Assembly (NCBI GenBank): GCA_030540395.1
Contig: JAUNWI010000004.1
Span: 1 to 64,000, forward strand
From: Phascolarctobacterium sp.
GTDB lineage: Bacteria > Bacillota > Negativicutes > Acidaminococcales > Acidaminococcaceae
DNA length: 64,000 nucleotides
Direction of reading: 5' to 3'
Below the pieces are notes generated by a model. That model was given only the letters and a program-made list of their open reading frames with translations. It did no database searches and had not been told where the DNA came from. The position numbers and the translations under genes are program-made. The number at the start of each line of letters is the position of its first letter. Within the stretch, counting starts at the first letter, position 1. Positions 20,142-29,286 of the stretch are shown in pieces.

Positions 20142-21104
20142 ATGTTAAAGCTCGTTGCAATTCCGGTTACCGCATTTATTGTGTGTGCCCTTATCGGTCC
20201 TGTGCTGATACCTTATCTGCATAAATTGAAATTTGGCCAGTCCATTCGTGAATGTGGACCTGCCAGCCACATGAAAAAAAGCGGTACCCCCACCATGGGC
20301 GGTCTGATGATGTTGGCGGCTCTGGTGTTGGCTTTGTTTTGGGGTCGCTTCACACCCCATGTCCTGATTGCGTTGGTGCTGACCTTGGGTCATGCTCTTA
20401 TAGGCTTTTTGGACGATTACATTAAGGTGGTTATGAAGCGTAATTTGGGCCTCACTGCCAAACAAAAATTTTTGTTGCAGTTCCTTCTGGCCGGTGCCTA
20501 TGTATATTTTGCTGAAACCCATTTGCAAAACACCACCCTGTGGGTACCCTTGCTGAATGTGACCTTTGATTTTGGTTGGGCCTACTATGCTTTGGCATTC
20601 ATCCTTTTGGTGGGAACCACCAATGCTGTCAATTTAACTGATGGTCTGGATGGCTTGGTTTCCTTTGTAAGCATTCCTGTAACCTTGGCCTTTGCCTTCA
20701 TTGCCTACATGCAGGGTATGCTGGATGTAAGCGGCTTTGCTTTGGGTCTTAGCGGTGCTTGTCTGGGCTTTTTGCTCTTCAATCGTCACCCTGCGCAGGT
20801 ATTCATGGGTGACACTGGCAGCCTGGCTCTGGGCGGCGGCATTGCTGCCTTGGCTCTTTTGACCAATACGGAGCTGCTTTTGGTTATCATTGGCGGCGTA
20901 TATGTGGCTGAGGCTATGAGCGTTATTATCCAAGTAACCTATTTCCGCCTGACCGGCGGCAAACGCATCTTCCGCATGTCCCCGCTGCACCACCATTATG
21001 AGCTGGGTGGCTGGAACGAGGTTAAGGTTGTGCGCGTATTCACTTTAGTAAGCTTGCTGTTGTCTGCTTTAGGCTTGTGGCTGTGGTTGGCAGCAGTTTT
21101 ATAG
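20142..21104 (+). CDS. mraY: Phospho-N-acetylmuramoyl-pentapeptide-transferase
   Basis: The 320-residue polytopic enzyme makes lipid I from UDP-MurNAc-pentapeptide and undecaprenyl phosphate. The signatures are 'KKSGTPTMGGL' near residue 46, 'FLDDYIKVVMKRNLGLTAKQK' (catalytic Asp pair), 'NAVNLTDGLDGL' and the C-terminal 'FRMSPLHHHYELGG'. About ten membrane segments are visible. ATG 20142 follows GAGAGGGG. Confidence 0.96.
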   Translation: MLKLVAIPVTAFIVCALIGPVLIPYLHKLKFGQSIRECGPASHMKKSGTPTMGGLMMLAALVLALFWGRFTPHVLIALVLTLGHALIGFLDDYIKVVMKRNLGLTAKQKFLLQFLLAGAYVYFAETHLQNTTLWVPLLNVTFDFGWAYYALAFILLVGTTNAVNLTDGLDGLVSFVSIPVTLAFAFIAYMQGMLDVSGFALGLSGACLGFLLFNRHPAQVFMGDTGSLALGGGIAALALLTNTELLLVIIGGVYVAEAMSVIIQVTYFRLTGGKRIFRMSPLHHHYELGGWNEVKVVRVFTLVSLLLSALGLWLWLAAVL

Positions 21105-21116
21105 GAGGCATTTCTC

Positions 21117-22496
21117 ATGACGGGTATGACTGACATGATGAAGAAGGCTGTAATTGTATATGGAGCAGGCATTAGCGGGCGCGGAGCGGCCGCGGTGTTG
21201 GCTCAGCTTGGGCGGCAGGTGTTTTTGTTTAATGACAATCCCTGCACCATTGATGATGAGCTTCTAGCAGCCTTGCAGGCTGCTGGCGGCGCTTTGGTAA
21301 TCGGTGAAGAAGCCTTCACCGAAGCCTTGGCTCAGGCAGAACTGGTGGTTCTGTCGCCGGGCGTGCCCTGCGACAATAAAAATGTGCTACAGGCAGAGGC
21401 TGCCAGTGGCGTTGAGGTTATCAGCGAGGTGGAGCTTGCTTACCGCCTGTATGGTGGTCACATGGCGGCCATCACAGGTACGAATGGTAAAACTACCACC
21501 ACTACCATTGTGGGAGAAATGTTCAAGCGTCTGCCCGTGCCCAGCGCAGTGGGTGGCAATATTGGCCTGGCACTGTCCAAGGAGGTACAGAGTCTGCCTA
21601 AAGAAGCATGGCTGGCAGCGGAGCTTAGCAGCTTCCAATTGGAAAAGGTCGTAAGCTTTTGCCCCGATATCGCCGTAGTCCTGAACCTGACGCCGGATCA
21701 TCTGGAGCGTCACCACACCATGGAGGCCTATGGTGATGCCAAAAAGAATATTTTCCGCAAGCAGGGAGCCGAGCAGGTAACAGTGCTCAACTACGATGAC
21801 CCCGAGGTGCGGAGCTGGGCCAAGGATAGTAAGGCTCAAATCTGCTTTTTTAGTAGAAAAACCGTTTTGCCCCAAGGAATTTTTATGCAAAACGGTAATT
21901 TTGTGATAAAATGGAATAATACAACAAAGGTTGTTTGTAATATAGACGAGCTCAAGCTTTTTGGTGGTCACAACGAGGAAAATGTGTTGGCTGCCATCGC
22001 GGCGGGCTTCTTTGCCGGTGTTGCTGTTGAGGATATGGCTGACGTGCTGCGCAATTTCCGTAGCATTGAGCACCGTTTGGAATACGTGCGCACTGTTAAG
22101 GGTGTGCCCTATTATAACGATTCCAAGGCTACCAACACTGATTCAGCTATCAAGGCATTGGAAGCCTTTACGAAGGGACACATCATCCTTGTGGCAGGCG
22201 GTCATGACAAGCTCACGGAGCTGGAGCCCATGATGGCTTTGGTGAAGGAAAAATGCGATGCCCTGATTCTACTCGGCGAAGCCAAGGAACGTTTTCAAGC
22301 CGCAGCGCAGGCTGCCGGCGTGGAAAACATCGTTTTGGCTGCCGATTATGATGAGGCAGTGGCCAAGGCGTATGCCATGGCGCAGCCGCCCCAGGTGGTG
22401 CTGCTTTCCCCTGCTTGCTCGTCCTATGATATGTTTAAAAACTACCCTGAGCGCGGACGCTATTTTAAGAAGCTGGTGAATGCTTTGCCGCTGTAA
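21117..22496 (+). CDS. murD: UDP-N-acetylmuramoylalanine--D-glutamate ligase
   Basis: The 459-residue Mur ligase adds D-glutamate to UDP-MurNAc-L-Ala. It shows the N-terminal 'VYGAGISGRGAAAVL' fold, the ATP loop 'ITGTNGKTTTTTI', 'AELSSFQLE', 'LNLTPDHLERH' and 'YYNDSKATNTDS'. ATG 21117 follows AGGAGG by eight bases; the short extra N-terminus (MTGMTDMMKK) is slightly long. ftsW, usual after murD, is not here; murG starts 16 bases later. Confidence 0.95.
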   Translation: MTGMTDMMKKAVIVYGAGISGRGAAAVLAQLGRQVFLFNDNPCTIDDELLAALQAAGGALVIGEEAFTEALAQAELVVLSPGVPCDNKNVLQAEAASGVEVISEVELAYRLYGGHMAAITGTNGKTTTTTIVGEMFKRLPVPSAVGGNIGLALSKEVQSLPKEAWLAAELSSFQLEKVVSFCPDIAVVLNLTPDHLERHHTMEAYGDAKKNIFRKQGAEQVTVLNYDDPEVRSWAKDSKAQICFFSRKTVLPQGIFMQNGNFVIKWNNTTKVVCNIDELKLFGGHNEENVLAAIAAGFFAGVAVEDMADVLRNFRSIEHRLEYVRTVKGVPYYNDSKATNTDSAIKALEAFTKGHIILVAGGHDKLTELEPMMALVKEKCDALILLGEAKERFQAAAQAAGVENIVLAADYDEAVAKAYAMAQPPQVVLLSPACSSYDMFKNYPERGRYFKKLVNALPL

Positions 22497-22512
22497 GGGA
22501 GGAGGAAGCAAA

Positions 22513-23616
22513 GTGAAGGTCATTCTTTCCGGTGGTGGCACCGGAGGACACATTTATCCTGCTCTGACTATTGCTGACCAAATCAAAAAGCTGTGTCCCG
22601 ATGCGGACATTAGCTTTGTTGGCACCCAGCAGGGTCTGGAAAAGGACATCATTCCCCGCTATGGTTACCCCTTGAAATTCATAGAGGTAGCGGGCTTCAA
22701 GCGTAGCTTGAGCCTTGATACGCTGCGCAGCGTGGGTAAGCTTTTCGAAGGATTATATGACGCGTGGCAGATTATCAAAAAGGAAAAGCCGGATTTGGTT
22801 ATTGGCACCGGGGGCTATGTTTGTGGTCCCATTGTTTTTATGGCAGCTATGCATGGCATTCCCTGCTGCATCCAGGAGCAGAACGCTATGCCGGGTGTTA
22901 CCAATAAGATTTTGTCCCGCTATGTGCGCAAGGTCTTTTTGGGCTACAAGGAGGCCGGCAAGTATTTCCCGGGCAAGGCAGAGCTTGTTTACACAGGCAA
23001 CCCCATTCGCACCGAAATTTTGCAGCATGAACGCTTGGCTGCCATCAAGGAGCTGGGGCTGGACCCGGAAAAGAAAACTATTTTGGTGTCCGGTGGCAGC
23101 CGTGGTGCCCGCAGCATCAATACAGCCATGCTGGAAGCAGAGCTGGCCCTGTCGGGACGTCAGGAGGTGCAGGTGCTCCATGCTACCGGTGACGTAAACT
23201 ATGAAAAATATATGCAGGAAATCACCAAGCGCGGTGGCGTGGGCGAAAATATCATTATCAAGCCCTATCTGCATAACATGCCCGTGGCTTTGGCAGCTGC
23301 GGATTTAGCAGTATTCCGAGCAGGCGCAATTGGCCTGGCCGAGCTGATGGCCAAGGGAGTTCCGTCAGTTCTGGTGCCCTATCCCTATGCAACGGCAAAC
23401 CATCAGGAGTTTAATGCCAGAGCAGTGGAGGCTAAGGGTGCTGCAAGGGTTATTTTAGACAAAGAGCTCAACGGCGAGCGTATTTTGGAGGCCATTGAGC
23501 ATTTACTTGTACATGCTAAGGAATTGGAGAAGATGCAGGCGGCCGCCAAAAGCTTGGGTAAGCCGCAGGCAGCAGAGACTATCGCCGAGCAGGCATTGGC
23601 TCTGATCAAAAAATAG
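22513..23616 (+). CDS. murG: UDP-N-acetylglucosamine--N-acetylmuramyl-(pentapeptide) pyrophosphoryl-undecaprenol N-acetylglucosamine transferase
   Basis: The 367-residue GT-B glycosyltransferase converts lipid I to lipid II at the inner face of the membrane. 'LSGGGTGGHIYPAL' is at the N-terminus; 'GTGGYVCGP', 'EQNAMPGVTNK', 'SGGSRGARSIN' and the UDP-GlcNAc site 'FRAGAIGLAELMAKG' follow. In most MurG the last motif reads RAGA.T. I chose GTG 22513: GGGAGGAGG lies about eight bases upstream and this gives the standard N-terminus. Confidence 0.95.
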   Translation: MKVILSGGGTGGHIYPALTIADQIKKLCPDADISFVGTQQGLEKDIIPRYGYPLKFIEVAGFKRSLSLDTLRSVGKLFEGLYDAWQIIKKEKPDLVIGTGGYVCGPIVFMAAMHGIPCCIQEQNAMPGVTNKILSRYVRKVFLGYKEAGKYFPGKAELVYTGNPIRTEILQHERLAAIKELGLDPEKKTILVSGGSRGARSINTAMLEAELALSGRQEVQVLHATGDVNYEKYMQEITKRGGVGENIIIKPYLHNMPVALAAADLAVFRAGAIGLAELMAKGVPSVLVPYPYATANHQEFNARAVEAKGAARVILDKELNGERILEAIEHLLVHAKELEKMQAAAKSLGKPQAAETIAEQALALIKK

Positions 23617-23628
23617 GGAGGGTATTCT

Positions 23629-25023
23629 GTGGCTGAGAACAAGTTAGCTAATCTGCATAATATACACTTTATCGGTATCGGTGGTGCTGGCATGAGCGCT
23701 CTGGCCTATGTGCTGATTAAGCGTGGCTATGATGTGAGCGGCTCTGATTTGAATGCAGGTCATATGTCTGCACATCTGGCAGAGGAGGGTGCCATGGTTT
23801 ATATGGGCCATGATGCCTGCCAGGTAGATGATGCTGATGCAGTGGTTGTTTCCACTGCCATCCATGCCAACAATCCGGAGCTGGTAGCTGCTAAGGCCAA
23901 GGGACTACCGGTCCTGCACCGCAGTGACGTGTTGGCAGCCCTTTTGAACAATGCTAAGGGCGTGGCTGTGGCCGGTGCCCATGGCAAAACCACTACCAGT
24001 GCCATGATTTCCTGTATTGCTGCCGAAAGTGGTATCGACCCCACCATCGTAATTGGGGGCGAGGTGACAAGCCTGGGCGGCAACGCCCGCAATGGTGCCG
24101 GTTCTTATGTGGTGGCTGAGGCAGACGAAAGTGATGGCTCATTTTTGAAGTTTTATCCCCATTTGGCAGTGGTTACCAATATTGAAGATGATCATCTGGA
24201 CCATTATGGTACGGAGGAAAATATATATAAGGCCTTTAAGCAATTTTTGGGTAATATTACCGAGGGCGGCAAGGCTATTTTGTGTGCTGACAATGCCAAG
24301 GTGCGCCGTCTTGCTCAGGAAACTGACAAAACTGTGTTGACCTATGGTATTGAGGGCGAGGATGCTGACTTTGTGGCTAAGAACATTACCTATGGTGTTA
24401 ACGGCACTATCTACGACCTTTATTGCCACAATGAATTGTTGACCCAGGTACATTTAATTGTGCCCGGCCGTCACAACGTGCTCAACTCCATGGGTGCCTT
24501 CGTGGCCGCACGGGAAATGGGCATTGCCATGGAAAAAATTTTGGCTTCTTTGGCAAAATTTGGTGGGGCTAAGCGTCGTTTCGAAACCAAGGGCAAGATA
24601 GAGGGCGTGTGGATTGTGGACGATTACGCTCATCATCCCACAGAGATAGGCGTTACCTTAAAGGCTGCTCGCCAAACCCAGCCTAAACGACTGCTGTGCG
24701 TCTTCCAGCCCCATCGCTACACCCGCACTCAATTGCTGTTTGACGAGTTTTGTGCAAGCTTTGTTGGTTGCGATGAGCTGATTATTGTAGATATATACGC
24801 CGCAGGGGAGGACCCCATTGAGGGGGTTTCCAGTGCCAAGCTGGCGGAGGGCATTCACGCTGCTACCGGACAAAAGGTGCAGTACATTCCTCGCTTGGCC
24901 AAGGCAGAGGAATACCTGCAGGCTCAAGCTCAGGCTGGCGATTTGATTATGACCATTGGCGCCGGTGATGTTTTCAAAATCGGCGAGGAATTAGTAAGAG
25001 AATTGGAGCGTAATGCAAAATGA
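23629..25023 (+). CDS. murC: UDP-N-acetylmuramate--L-alanine ligase
   Basis: The 464-residue first Mur ligase. 'HFIGIGGAGMSALA' starts the Rossmann-like domain; 'AGAHGKTTTSAMI' is the ATP loop; 'EADESDGSFLKF', 'TNIEDDHLDHYG' and 'VDDYAHHPTEI' are conserved. The start is GTG 23629 with GGGAGGG upstream. The stop overlaps the ddl start (ATGA), so the two are coupled. murB, often next to murC, is not present. Confidence 0.95.
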   Translation: MAENKLANLHNIHFIGIGGAGMSALAYVLIKRGYDVSGSDLNAGHMSAHLAEEGAMVYMGHDACQVDDADAVVVSTAIHANNPELVAAKAKGLPVLHRSDVLAALLNNAKGVAVAGAHGKTTTSAMISCIAAESGIDPTIVIGGEVTSLGGNARNGAGSYVVAEADESDGSFLKFYPHLAVVTNIEDDHLDHYGTEENIYKAFKQFLGNITEGGKAILCADNAKVRRLAQETDKTVLTYGIEGEDADFVAKNITYGVNGTIYDLYCHNELLTQVHLIVPGRHNVLNSMGAFVAAREMGIAMEKILASLAKFGGAKRRFETKGKIEGVWIVDDYAHHPTEIGVTLKAARQTQPKRLLCVFQPHRYTRTQLLFDEFCASFVGCDELIIVDIYAAGEDPIEGVSSAKLAEGIHAATGQKVQYIPRLAKAEEYLQAQAQAGDLIMTIGAGDVFKIGEELVRELERNAK

Positions 25024-25961
25024 TTACAAAAAATGATGTTGTTGCCGTTGTTTTGGGGGGACCCTCCTCCGAAGCAGAAATTTCCCGCGTTACCGGCGGT
25101 GCGATTGCCACTGCTCTCAGGGAAAAGGGCTATAATGCTAAGGAAGTAGAGCTGGTGCCGGACCGTTTGCTGGCTACCCTGCATGCCATGAATGCCAAGG
25201 TGGTCTTCAACGCTGTGCATGGCAAGTATGGCGAGGATGGTCGCCTGCAAAGCATTTTAGAGGCTGCAGGCATTCCCTACACCGGCTGTGGCGTATTGGC
25301 TAGCGCTGTAAGCATGGATAAATCTGCTACCAAGCGCTATCTGCAGTCCGCAGGCATTTCTACCCCGCGCTGCCTGATTATCAACAAGCGTGAAGCAGGT
25401 GATTTGGTAGCTCTTAAGGCCCATATTTTGGAGGCCTTTGGCTTGCCCGTGGTAATTAAGGCTGCAACCCAGGGCTCCAGCATCGGCGTAGTAATTCCTA
25501 AGGAAGCAGAGGAAATTGAGCCCGCACTGAAGGAAGCCTTCTCTTATTCTGAGAATGTGCTGGTTGAGGAGTGCATCAAGGGCAAAGAGCTGACGGTAGC
25601 CTTGATGGAAGAAAAGGGTGAAATCAAGCCCCTGCCTGTAATTTGGATTGCACCCCATAGTGGTGCTTATGATTTCCATTCTAAATATACCAAGGGTGCA
25701 ACGGATTATCACTGCCCCGCTCCCTTGGGCGAAGAGATTACCGCTCATGTGCAGGGATTAGCTGTGGCCGCCTACAAGGTATTGGGCCTTAGCGGTGTGG
25801 CCCGCATTGATGTTATGCTGGACGAGCGTGGACAGGGCTATGTGCTGGAGGCCAACACTGTACCCGGCATGACCGCCACCAGTCTTGTGCCCAAGGCCGC
25901 CGCCGCGGTGGGTATTTCTTTCCCTGACCTGTGTGAAAAGATTCTGTTAAGTGCAAAATAA
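25020..25961 (+). CDS. ddl: D-alanine--D-alanine ligase
   Basis: The 313-residue ATP-grasp enzyme makes the D-Ala-D-Ala dipeptide used by MurF. Blocks are 'VLGGPSSEAEISRVTG' at the N-terminus, 'VFNAVHGKYGEDGRLQ', 'GCGVLASAVSMDKSATK', 'VIKAATQGSSIGV', 'EECIKGKELTVALM' and 'ARIDVMLDERGQGYVLEANTVPGMT'. Here the dipeptide loop carries 'YDFHSKYTKG'. Length is usual. It overlaps murC and is followed by a 265-bp foldback element. Confidence 0.95.
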   Translation: MITKNDVVAVVLGGPSSEAEISRVTGGAIATALREKGYNAKEVELVPDRLLATLHAMNAKVVFNAVHGKYGEDGRLQSILEAAGIPYTGCGVLASAVSMDKSATKRYLQSAGISTPRCLIINKREAGDLVALKAHILEAFGLPVVIKAATQGSSIGVVIPKEAEEIEPALKEAFSYSENVLVEECIKGKELTVALMEEKGEIKPLPVIWIAPHSGAYDFHSKYTKGATDYHCPAPLGEEITAHVQGLAVAAYKVLGLSGVARIDVMLDERGQGYVLEANTVPGMTATSLVPKAAAAVGISFPDLCEKILLSAK

Positions 25962-25970
25962 TAGGGCAAT

Positions 25971-26235
25971 AATATCATGATGTTTATATCGGAGAGTGAA
26001 TAGAAATTTTAGCTTATGAGTGGTTGGAACAATAGAAGCAAGCGTTTCGAAAACCTAAATCTTTTTGCGAACAGATTGGACACCGCAGCTTCGTGATTGT
26101 TCCCCACGAAATAAGCGTTACCCCCCAAGGGGACAGCTCCCTGCACAATTTTTGCTGCGTGCGAGGCACTTGCATAAATTGGCGACTCGCTTGAGAAATT
26201 TCTTTTGAGCGAAACGATATAAATATTATGATATT
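25971..26235. repeat. Foldback (MITE-like) element between ddl and ftsQ
   Basis: The 21-bp ends AATATCATGATGTTTATATCG (25971-25991) and its near complement at 26215-26235 differ at two positions, and weaker complementarity continues inward for about 20 more bases (including AGAAATTT). The 305-base gap holds no gene: it breaks an otherwise tight cluster. No target-site duplication is obvious. I did not see a second copy in this window. Confidence 0.6.
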
Positions 26236-26266
26236 TTAAAGAAACTATTCGAAGGGAGGCAGAGCA

Positions 26267-27043
26267 ATGGCAACAATGCAGGAGCGGCTGCGTAAGCATA
26301 AGCGGCAAAGGCGTTTGCGCATTCTCTGTCGCCTAGTTTTAATAATAGGGTTGGGCTACGGCCTGCACTTCGGTTGGAGCTACCTCCACCGTCCTGGCTT
26401 GGCCATCGGCACCATCACCATCCACGGCTCCAGCCTGCTCACGGAAAAGGAAGCTATCGAGCTGGGCGGCTCCCAGCCTCCCTTTAACTTCTTCAATGTG
26501 AGCCGAAGCCGTCTTGTGGACGCCTTAAAGCACGACATACGCTTTCAAAACCCACGAGTTGATTACCATTGGCCCACCAATTACGAGGTTTATGTGGAGG
26601 AGCGGGAGCCCGCCCTTTATGTGGCCAACTCCTATCGCAGCTATCTGCAGCTGGACTACAGCGGCCTCATCATGAACGTGACCACCGGCATTCCCGATGC
26701 CAAGGCACCTGTTTTGGCAGGAGCCCAATGTGGCAATGTATTCTTGGGGGACAAGGTAGATAATAAAAATGTGCTGTTGATTTTGGAATTTTTGCAGCAG
26801 CTTAGCGGTGAAGCCAGGGACCGCATTGCCGAAATTGCCATCGACAATCGCCAGGAGGGCAAGCTGCGCATGCGGGGCAGCTTTCCCATTCTGCTAGGAC
26901 CCGTAAGCAAGCTGCCCGAAAAGGCCCCGGTTTTTATGACCGTTTTTACAGAGATAAAAAATAAAAATATCCAGGCTGAATATATTGATTTAACCTTTGC
27001 TAAACCATACATTAAGCTGATACCTAAAGAGGATAAAAAATGA
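26267..27043 (+). CDS. ftsQ: Cell division protein FtsQ/DivIB
   Basis: The 258-residue bitopic division protein. A basic cytosolic start (RLRKHKRQRRLR) leads into one membrane segment (about 22-42), then the POTRA domain ('GLAIGTITIHGSSLLTEKEAIELGG', 45-110) and the FtsQ beta domain ('VYVEEREPALYVAN', 'YLQLDYSGLIM'). It would bridge FtsL-type proteins in the division complex. GAAGGGAGG precedes ATG 26267. Family divergence is high but position and domains agree. Confidence 0.85.
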   Translation: MATMQERLRKHKRQRRLRILCRLVLIIGLGYGLHFGWSYLHRPGLAIGTITIHGSSLLTEKEAIELGGSQPPFNFFNVSRSRLVDALKHDIRFQNPRVDYHWPTNYEVYVEEREPALYVANSYRSYLQLDYSGLIMNVTTGIPDAKAPVLAGAQCGNVFLGDKVDNKNVLLILEFLQQLSGEARDRIAEIAIDNRQEGKLRMRGSFPILLGPVSKLPEKAPVFMTVFTEIKNKNIQAEYIDLTFAKPYIKLIPKEDKK

Positions 27044-27053
27044 GGGTGGAAGA

Positions 27054-27761
27054 ATGAAAAAAATATTTACTATGGATTTACAGGGCAAGATTTTGATTGC
27101 CATAGTATTCATGGTGTTAGGCTTTATGCTATCCGTACAGTATAAGGTCACGGTACAGCAAAGGACCATCCGCATGGACAGGGTAGAGGACCTGTCCGAA
27201 CGCTTGAAGGCAATGGAAACTGAAAACAAGCACCTGCTGCAGGAAATCAATGAGCTGCGCAAAAAGGGTGCTGATAGAGCCAGGGACCACGGCTTAGAGC
27301 GCTTGCAGCTGCTTGCGGGGACCACGGCAGTGGAGGGCGCAGGCATTGAAGTAGTGCTGGATGACAGTAACATACCCAAAAAGGCCAACGAAAACCCCAA
27401 TCTTTATATCATTCACGACGAAGACCTGCTACGTGTGCTCAACGAGCTGCGTGCTGCCGGTGCTGAGGCTATTTCCCTCAATGACCAGCGTATTGTGGCC
27501 ATGAGCGAGGTGCGTTGTGCCGGGCCCACCGTGTCCGTCAACAACGTGCGCAGTGCTCCTCCTTACGTGATCAAGGCCATCGGCGCGCCGAAAACACTGA
27601 CCAGTGCGCTGCGCCTCAGGGGCGGCGTAGTGGAAACCTTCGAATTTTGGGGGATTCAGGTAAAAATAAAGGCTGCGGATAAGGTGCACGTTCCTGCCTT
27701 AAAGGCGCCGCGCAATTTTGAATATGCGCAAAGTGTTGCCGTAAAGGAGGAAGGAAAATGA
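27054..27761 (+). CDS. DUF881 family protein
   Basis: This 235-residue protein has one N-terminal membrane anchor (about 8-27), a coiled coil ('RVEDLSERLKAMETENKHLLQEINELRKK' region, about 40-75) and the extracytoplasmic DUF881 domain ('GAGIEVVLDDS', 'VLNELRAAGAEAISLNDQRIV', 'PPYVIKAIGAPKTL'). In Firmicutes and Actinobacteria the family sits beside sbp and ftsZ or ftsQ, which suggests a role in division; the function is not known. Its end overlaps the next gene by four bases. Confidence 0.85.
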   Translation: MKKIFTMDLQGKILIAIVFMVLGFMLSVQYKVTVQQRTIRMDRVEDLSERLKAMETENKHLLQEINELRKKGADRARDHGLERLQLLAGTTAVEGAGIEVVLDDSNIPKKANENPNLYIIHDEDLLRVLNELRAAGAEAISLNDQRIVAMSEVRCAGPTVSVNNVRSAPPYVIKAIGAPKTLTSALRLRGGVVETFEFWGIQVKIKAADKVHVPALKAPRNFEYAQSVAVKEEGK

Positions 27762-28090
27762 TTTTTGCTGCGATTATTGGCTTAGCCATTGGTGTTGTAG
27801 CAGGCATCTATTGTCCCTACAGCATTCCTCCGGAGTACGCTCGCCCGCTGGCTGTAGCCGTAATGGCGGGCCTTGATGCGGTGCTGGGCGGCATTCGTGC
27901 TTCCATGGCCAGCAATTATGACACGGAGGTTTTTATTTCCGGCTTCTTTATTAACGGCATTTTGGCTGCCTTTCTTTGCTATGCGGGCAATATGATCGGC
28001 ATCGATTTATACATGGTAGCCATTTTGATTTTTGGCATGCGTATCTTCCAAAATATTGGTGTCATTCGCAGATTGTATATGGGAAAATAA
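27758..28090 (+). CDS. sbp: Small basic protein Sbp (DUF1290)
   Basis: A 110-residue integral membrane protein with about three to four membrane segments. The family blocks 'YARPLAVAVMAGLDAVLGG' and 'FISGFFINGILAAFL' are present. B. subtilis sbp lies immediately upstream of ftsA-ftsZ; here ftsZ follows after 100 bases without ftsA. The function is unknown. ATG 27758 overlaps the DUF881 stop (ATGA). Confidence 0.88.
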   Translation: MIFAAIIGLAIGVVAGIYCPYSIPPEYARPLAVAVMAGLDAVLGGIRASMASNYDTEVFISGFFINGILAAFLCYAGNMIGIDLYMVAILIFGMRIFQNIGVIRRLYMGK

Positions 28091-28190
28091 ATTTTTCCGA
28101 CTAGCAGGAAAAATGGCCTATGACGTGGAAGAATACTAAATCTAGATGTTTATCAATGATGATACCCAATATTTAAGGGGGACGTAAAAT

Positions 28191-29267
28191 ATGTTTGATG
28201 ATGTGGAAACAACCTTTGAAAACCTCGCCAACATTAAGGTTATTGGTGTAGGTGGCGGCGGTAACAATGCTGTGAATAGAATGATTGCTGCCGGAGTTCG
28301 CGGTGTGGAATTTATTGCTGTGAACTGTGATGCTCAAGCCTTGCTCTTGTCCAAGGCTGAAAACAAAATCCAAATTGGCGAAAAGCTGACCAAGGGCCTG
28401 GGCGCAGGTGCTAACCCGGAAATCGGCGAAAAAGCCTGTGAGGAATCCCGTGACCAAATCGTGGAAGCACTGAAGGGTGCGGACATGGTTTTTGTAACCG
28501 CCGGTATGGGCGGTGGCACCGGCACCGGTGCTGCCCATGTGGTGGCAGAATGCGCCAAAGAGGTGGGTGCTCTCACCGTGGGCGTTGTAACCAAGCCCTT
28601 CATGTTTGAAGGTCGCCGCCGTATGAACCAGGCTGAAAACGGCATTGTGAAGCTGAAGGAAAAGGTTGATACCCTGATTACCATTCCTAATGACCGTTTG
28701 CTGCAGGTTATCGACCGTCGTACCTCCATGCTGGATGCCTTCCGCATTGCCGACGACGTGCTGCGTCAAGGCGTGCAGGGTATTTCCGACTTGATTGGTG
28801 TACCGGGCCTGATTAATGCGGACTTTGCGGACGTTAAGACCATTATGACCAACGCAGGCAGTGCCCTGATGGGTATTGGTACCGCTAAGGGCGAGGGTGG
28901 CGCTAAGGCTGCTGCTGAAGCTGCTATCAAGAGCCCGCTGCTGGAGGCTTCTGTGGATGGCGCTATGGGCGTGCTGTTTAACATCACTGGCGGCAAGGAG
29001 CTTTCCCTGTTCGATGTTACCGAAGCTTCTCAAATTATTACCGAGGCTGTGGATCCCAACGCCAATATTATCTTTGGTGCCGTTATTGACGAAGCCCTGG
29101 AGGACGAAATCCGCGTAACTGTAATTGCTACCGGCTTTGAAAAGAAGAATCCTACCCTGAAGAATGCAACCACCATTAAAAGTCCTGAAGCAGAAAAAAG
29201 ACCTGCCTCCGGCGTGATTAATGGCTTTAATGGGGGCAACGAAATTCCGCCCTGGCTGCGCAGATAA
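28191..29267 (+). CDS. ftsZ: Cell division protein FtsZ
   Basis: The 358-residue tubulin-like GTPase forms the Z ring. Motifs are '[14 protein letters not shown]', the tubulin signature '[11 protein letters not shown]' (near residue 107), the T7 synergy loop '[11 protein letters not shown]' and a C-terminal conserved peptide 'EIPPWLRR' that docks division partners. The linker between the core and this peptide is short. AAGGGGG precedes the ATG. ftsA is absent beside it. Confidence 0.97.
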   Translation: MFDDVETTFENLANIKVIGVGGGGNNAVNRMIAAGVRGVEFIAVNCDAQALLLSKAENKIQIGEKLTKGLGAGANPEIGEKACEESRDQIVEALKGADMVFVTAGMGGGTGTGAAHVVAECAKEVGALTVGVVTKPFMFEGRRRMNQAENGIVKLKEKVDTLITIPNDRLLQVIDRRTSMLDAFRIADDVLRQGVQGISDLIGVPGLINADFADVKTIMTNAGSALMGIGTAKGEGGAKAAAEAAIKSPLLEASVDGAMGVLFNITGGKELSLFDVTEASQIITEAVDPNANIIFGAVIDEALEDEIRVTVIATGFEKKNPTLKNATTIKSPEAEKRPASGVINGFNGGNEIPPWLRR

Positions 29268-29286
29268 ATTTTAGGAGGAAAGCAGT

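Noticed and set aside
28091..28114. Terminator between sbp and ftsZ
   Set aside because: A short hairpin (TTTTTCC/GGAAAAA) is present but lacks a T tail on the plus strand, and ftsZ continues the cluster 100 bases on.
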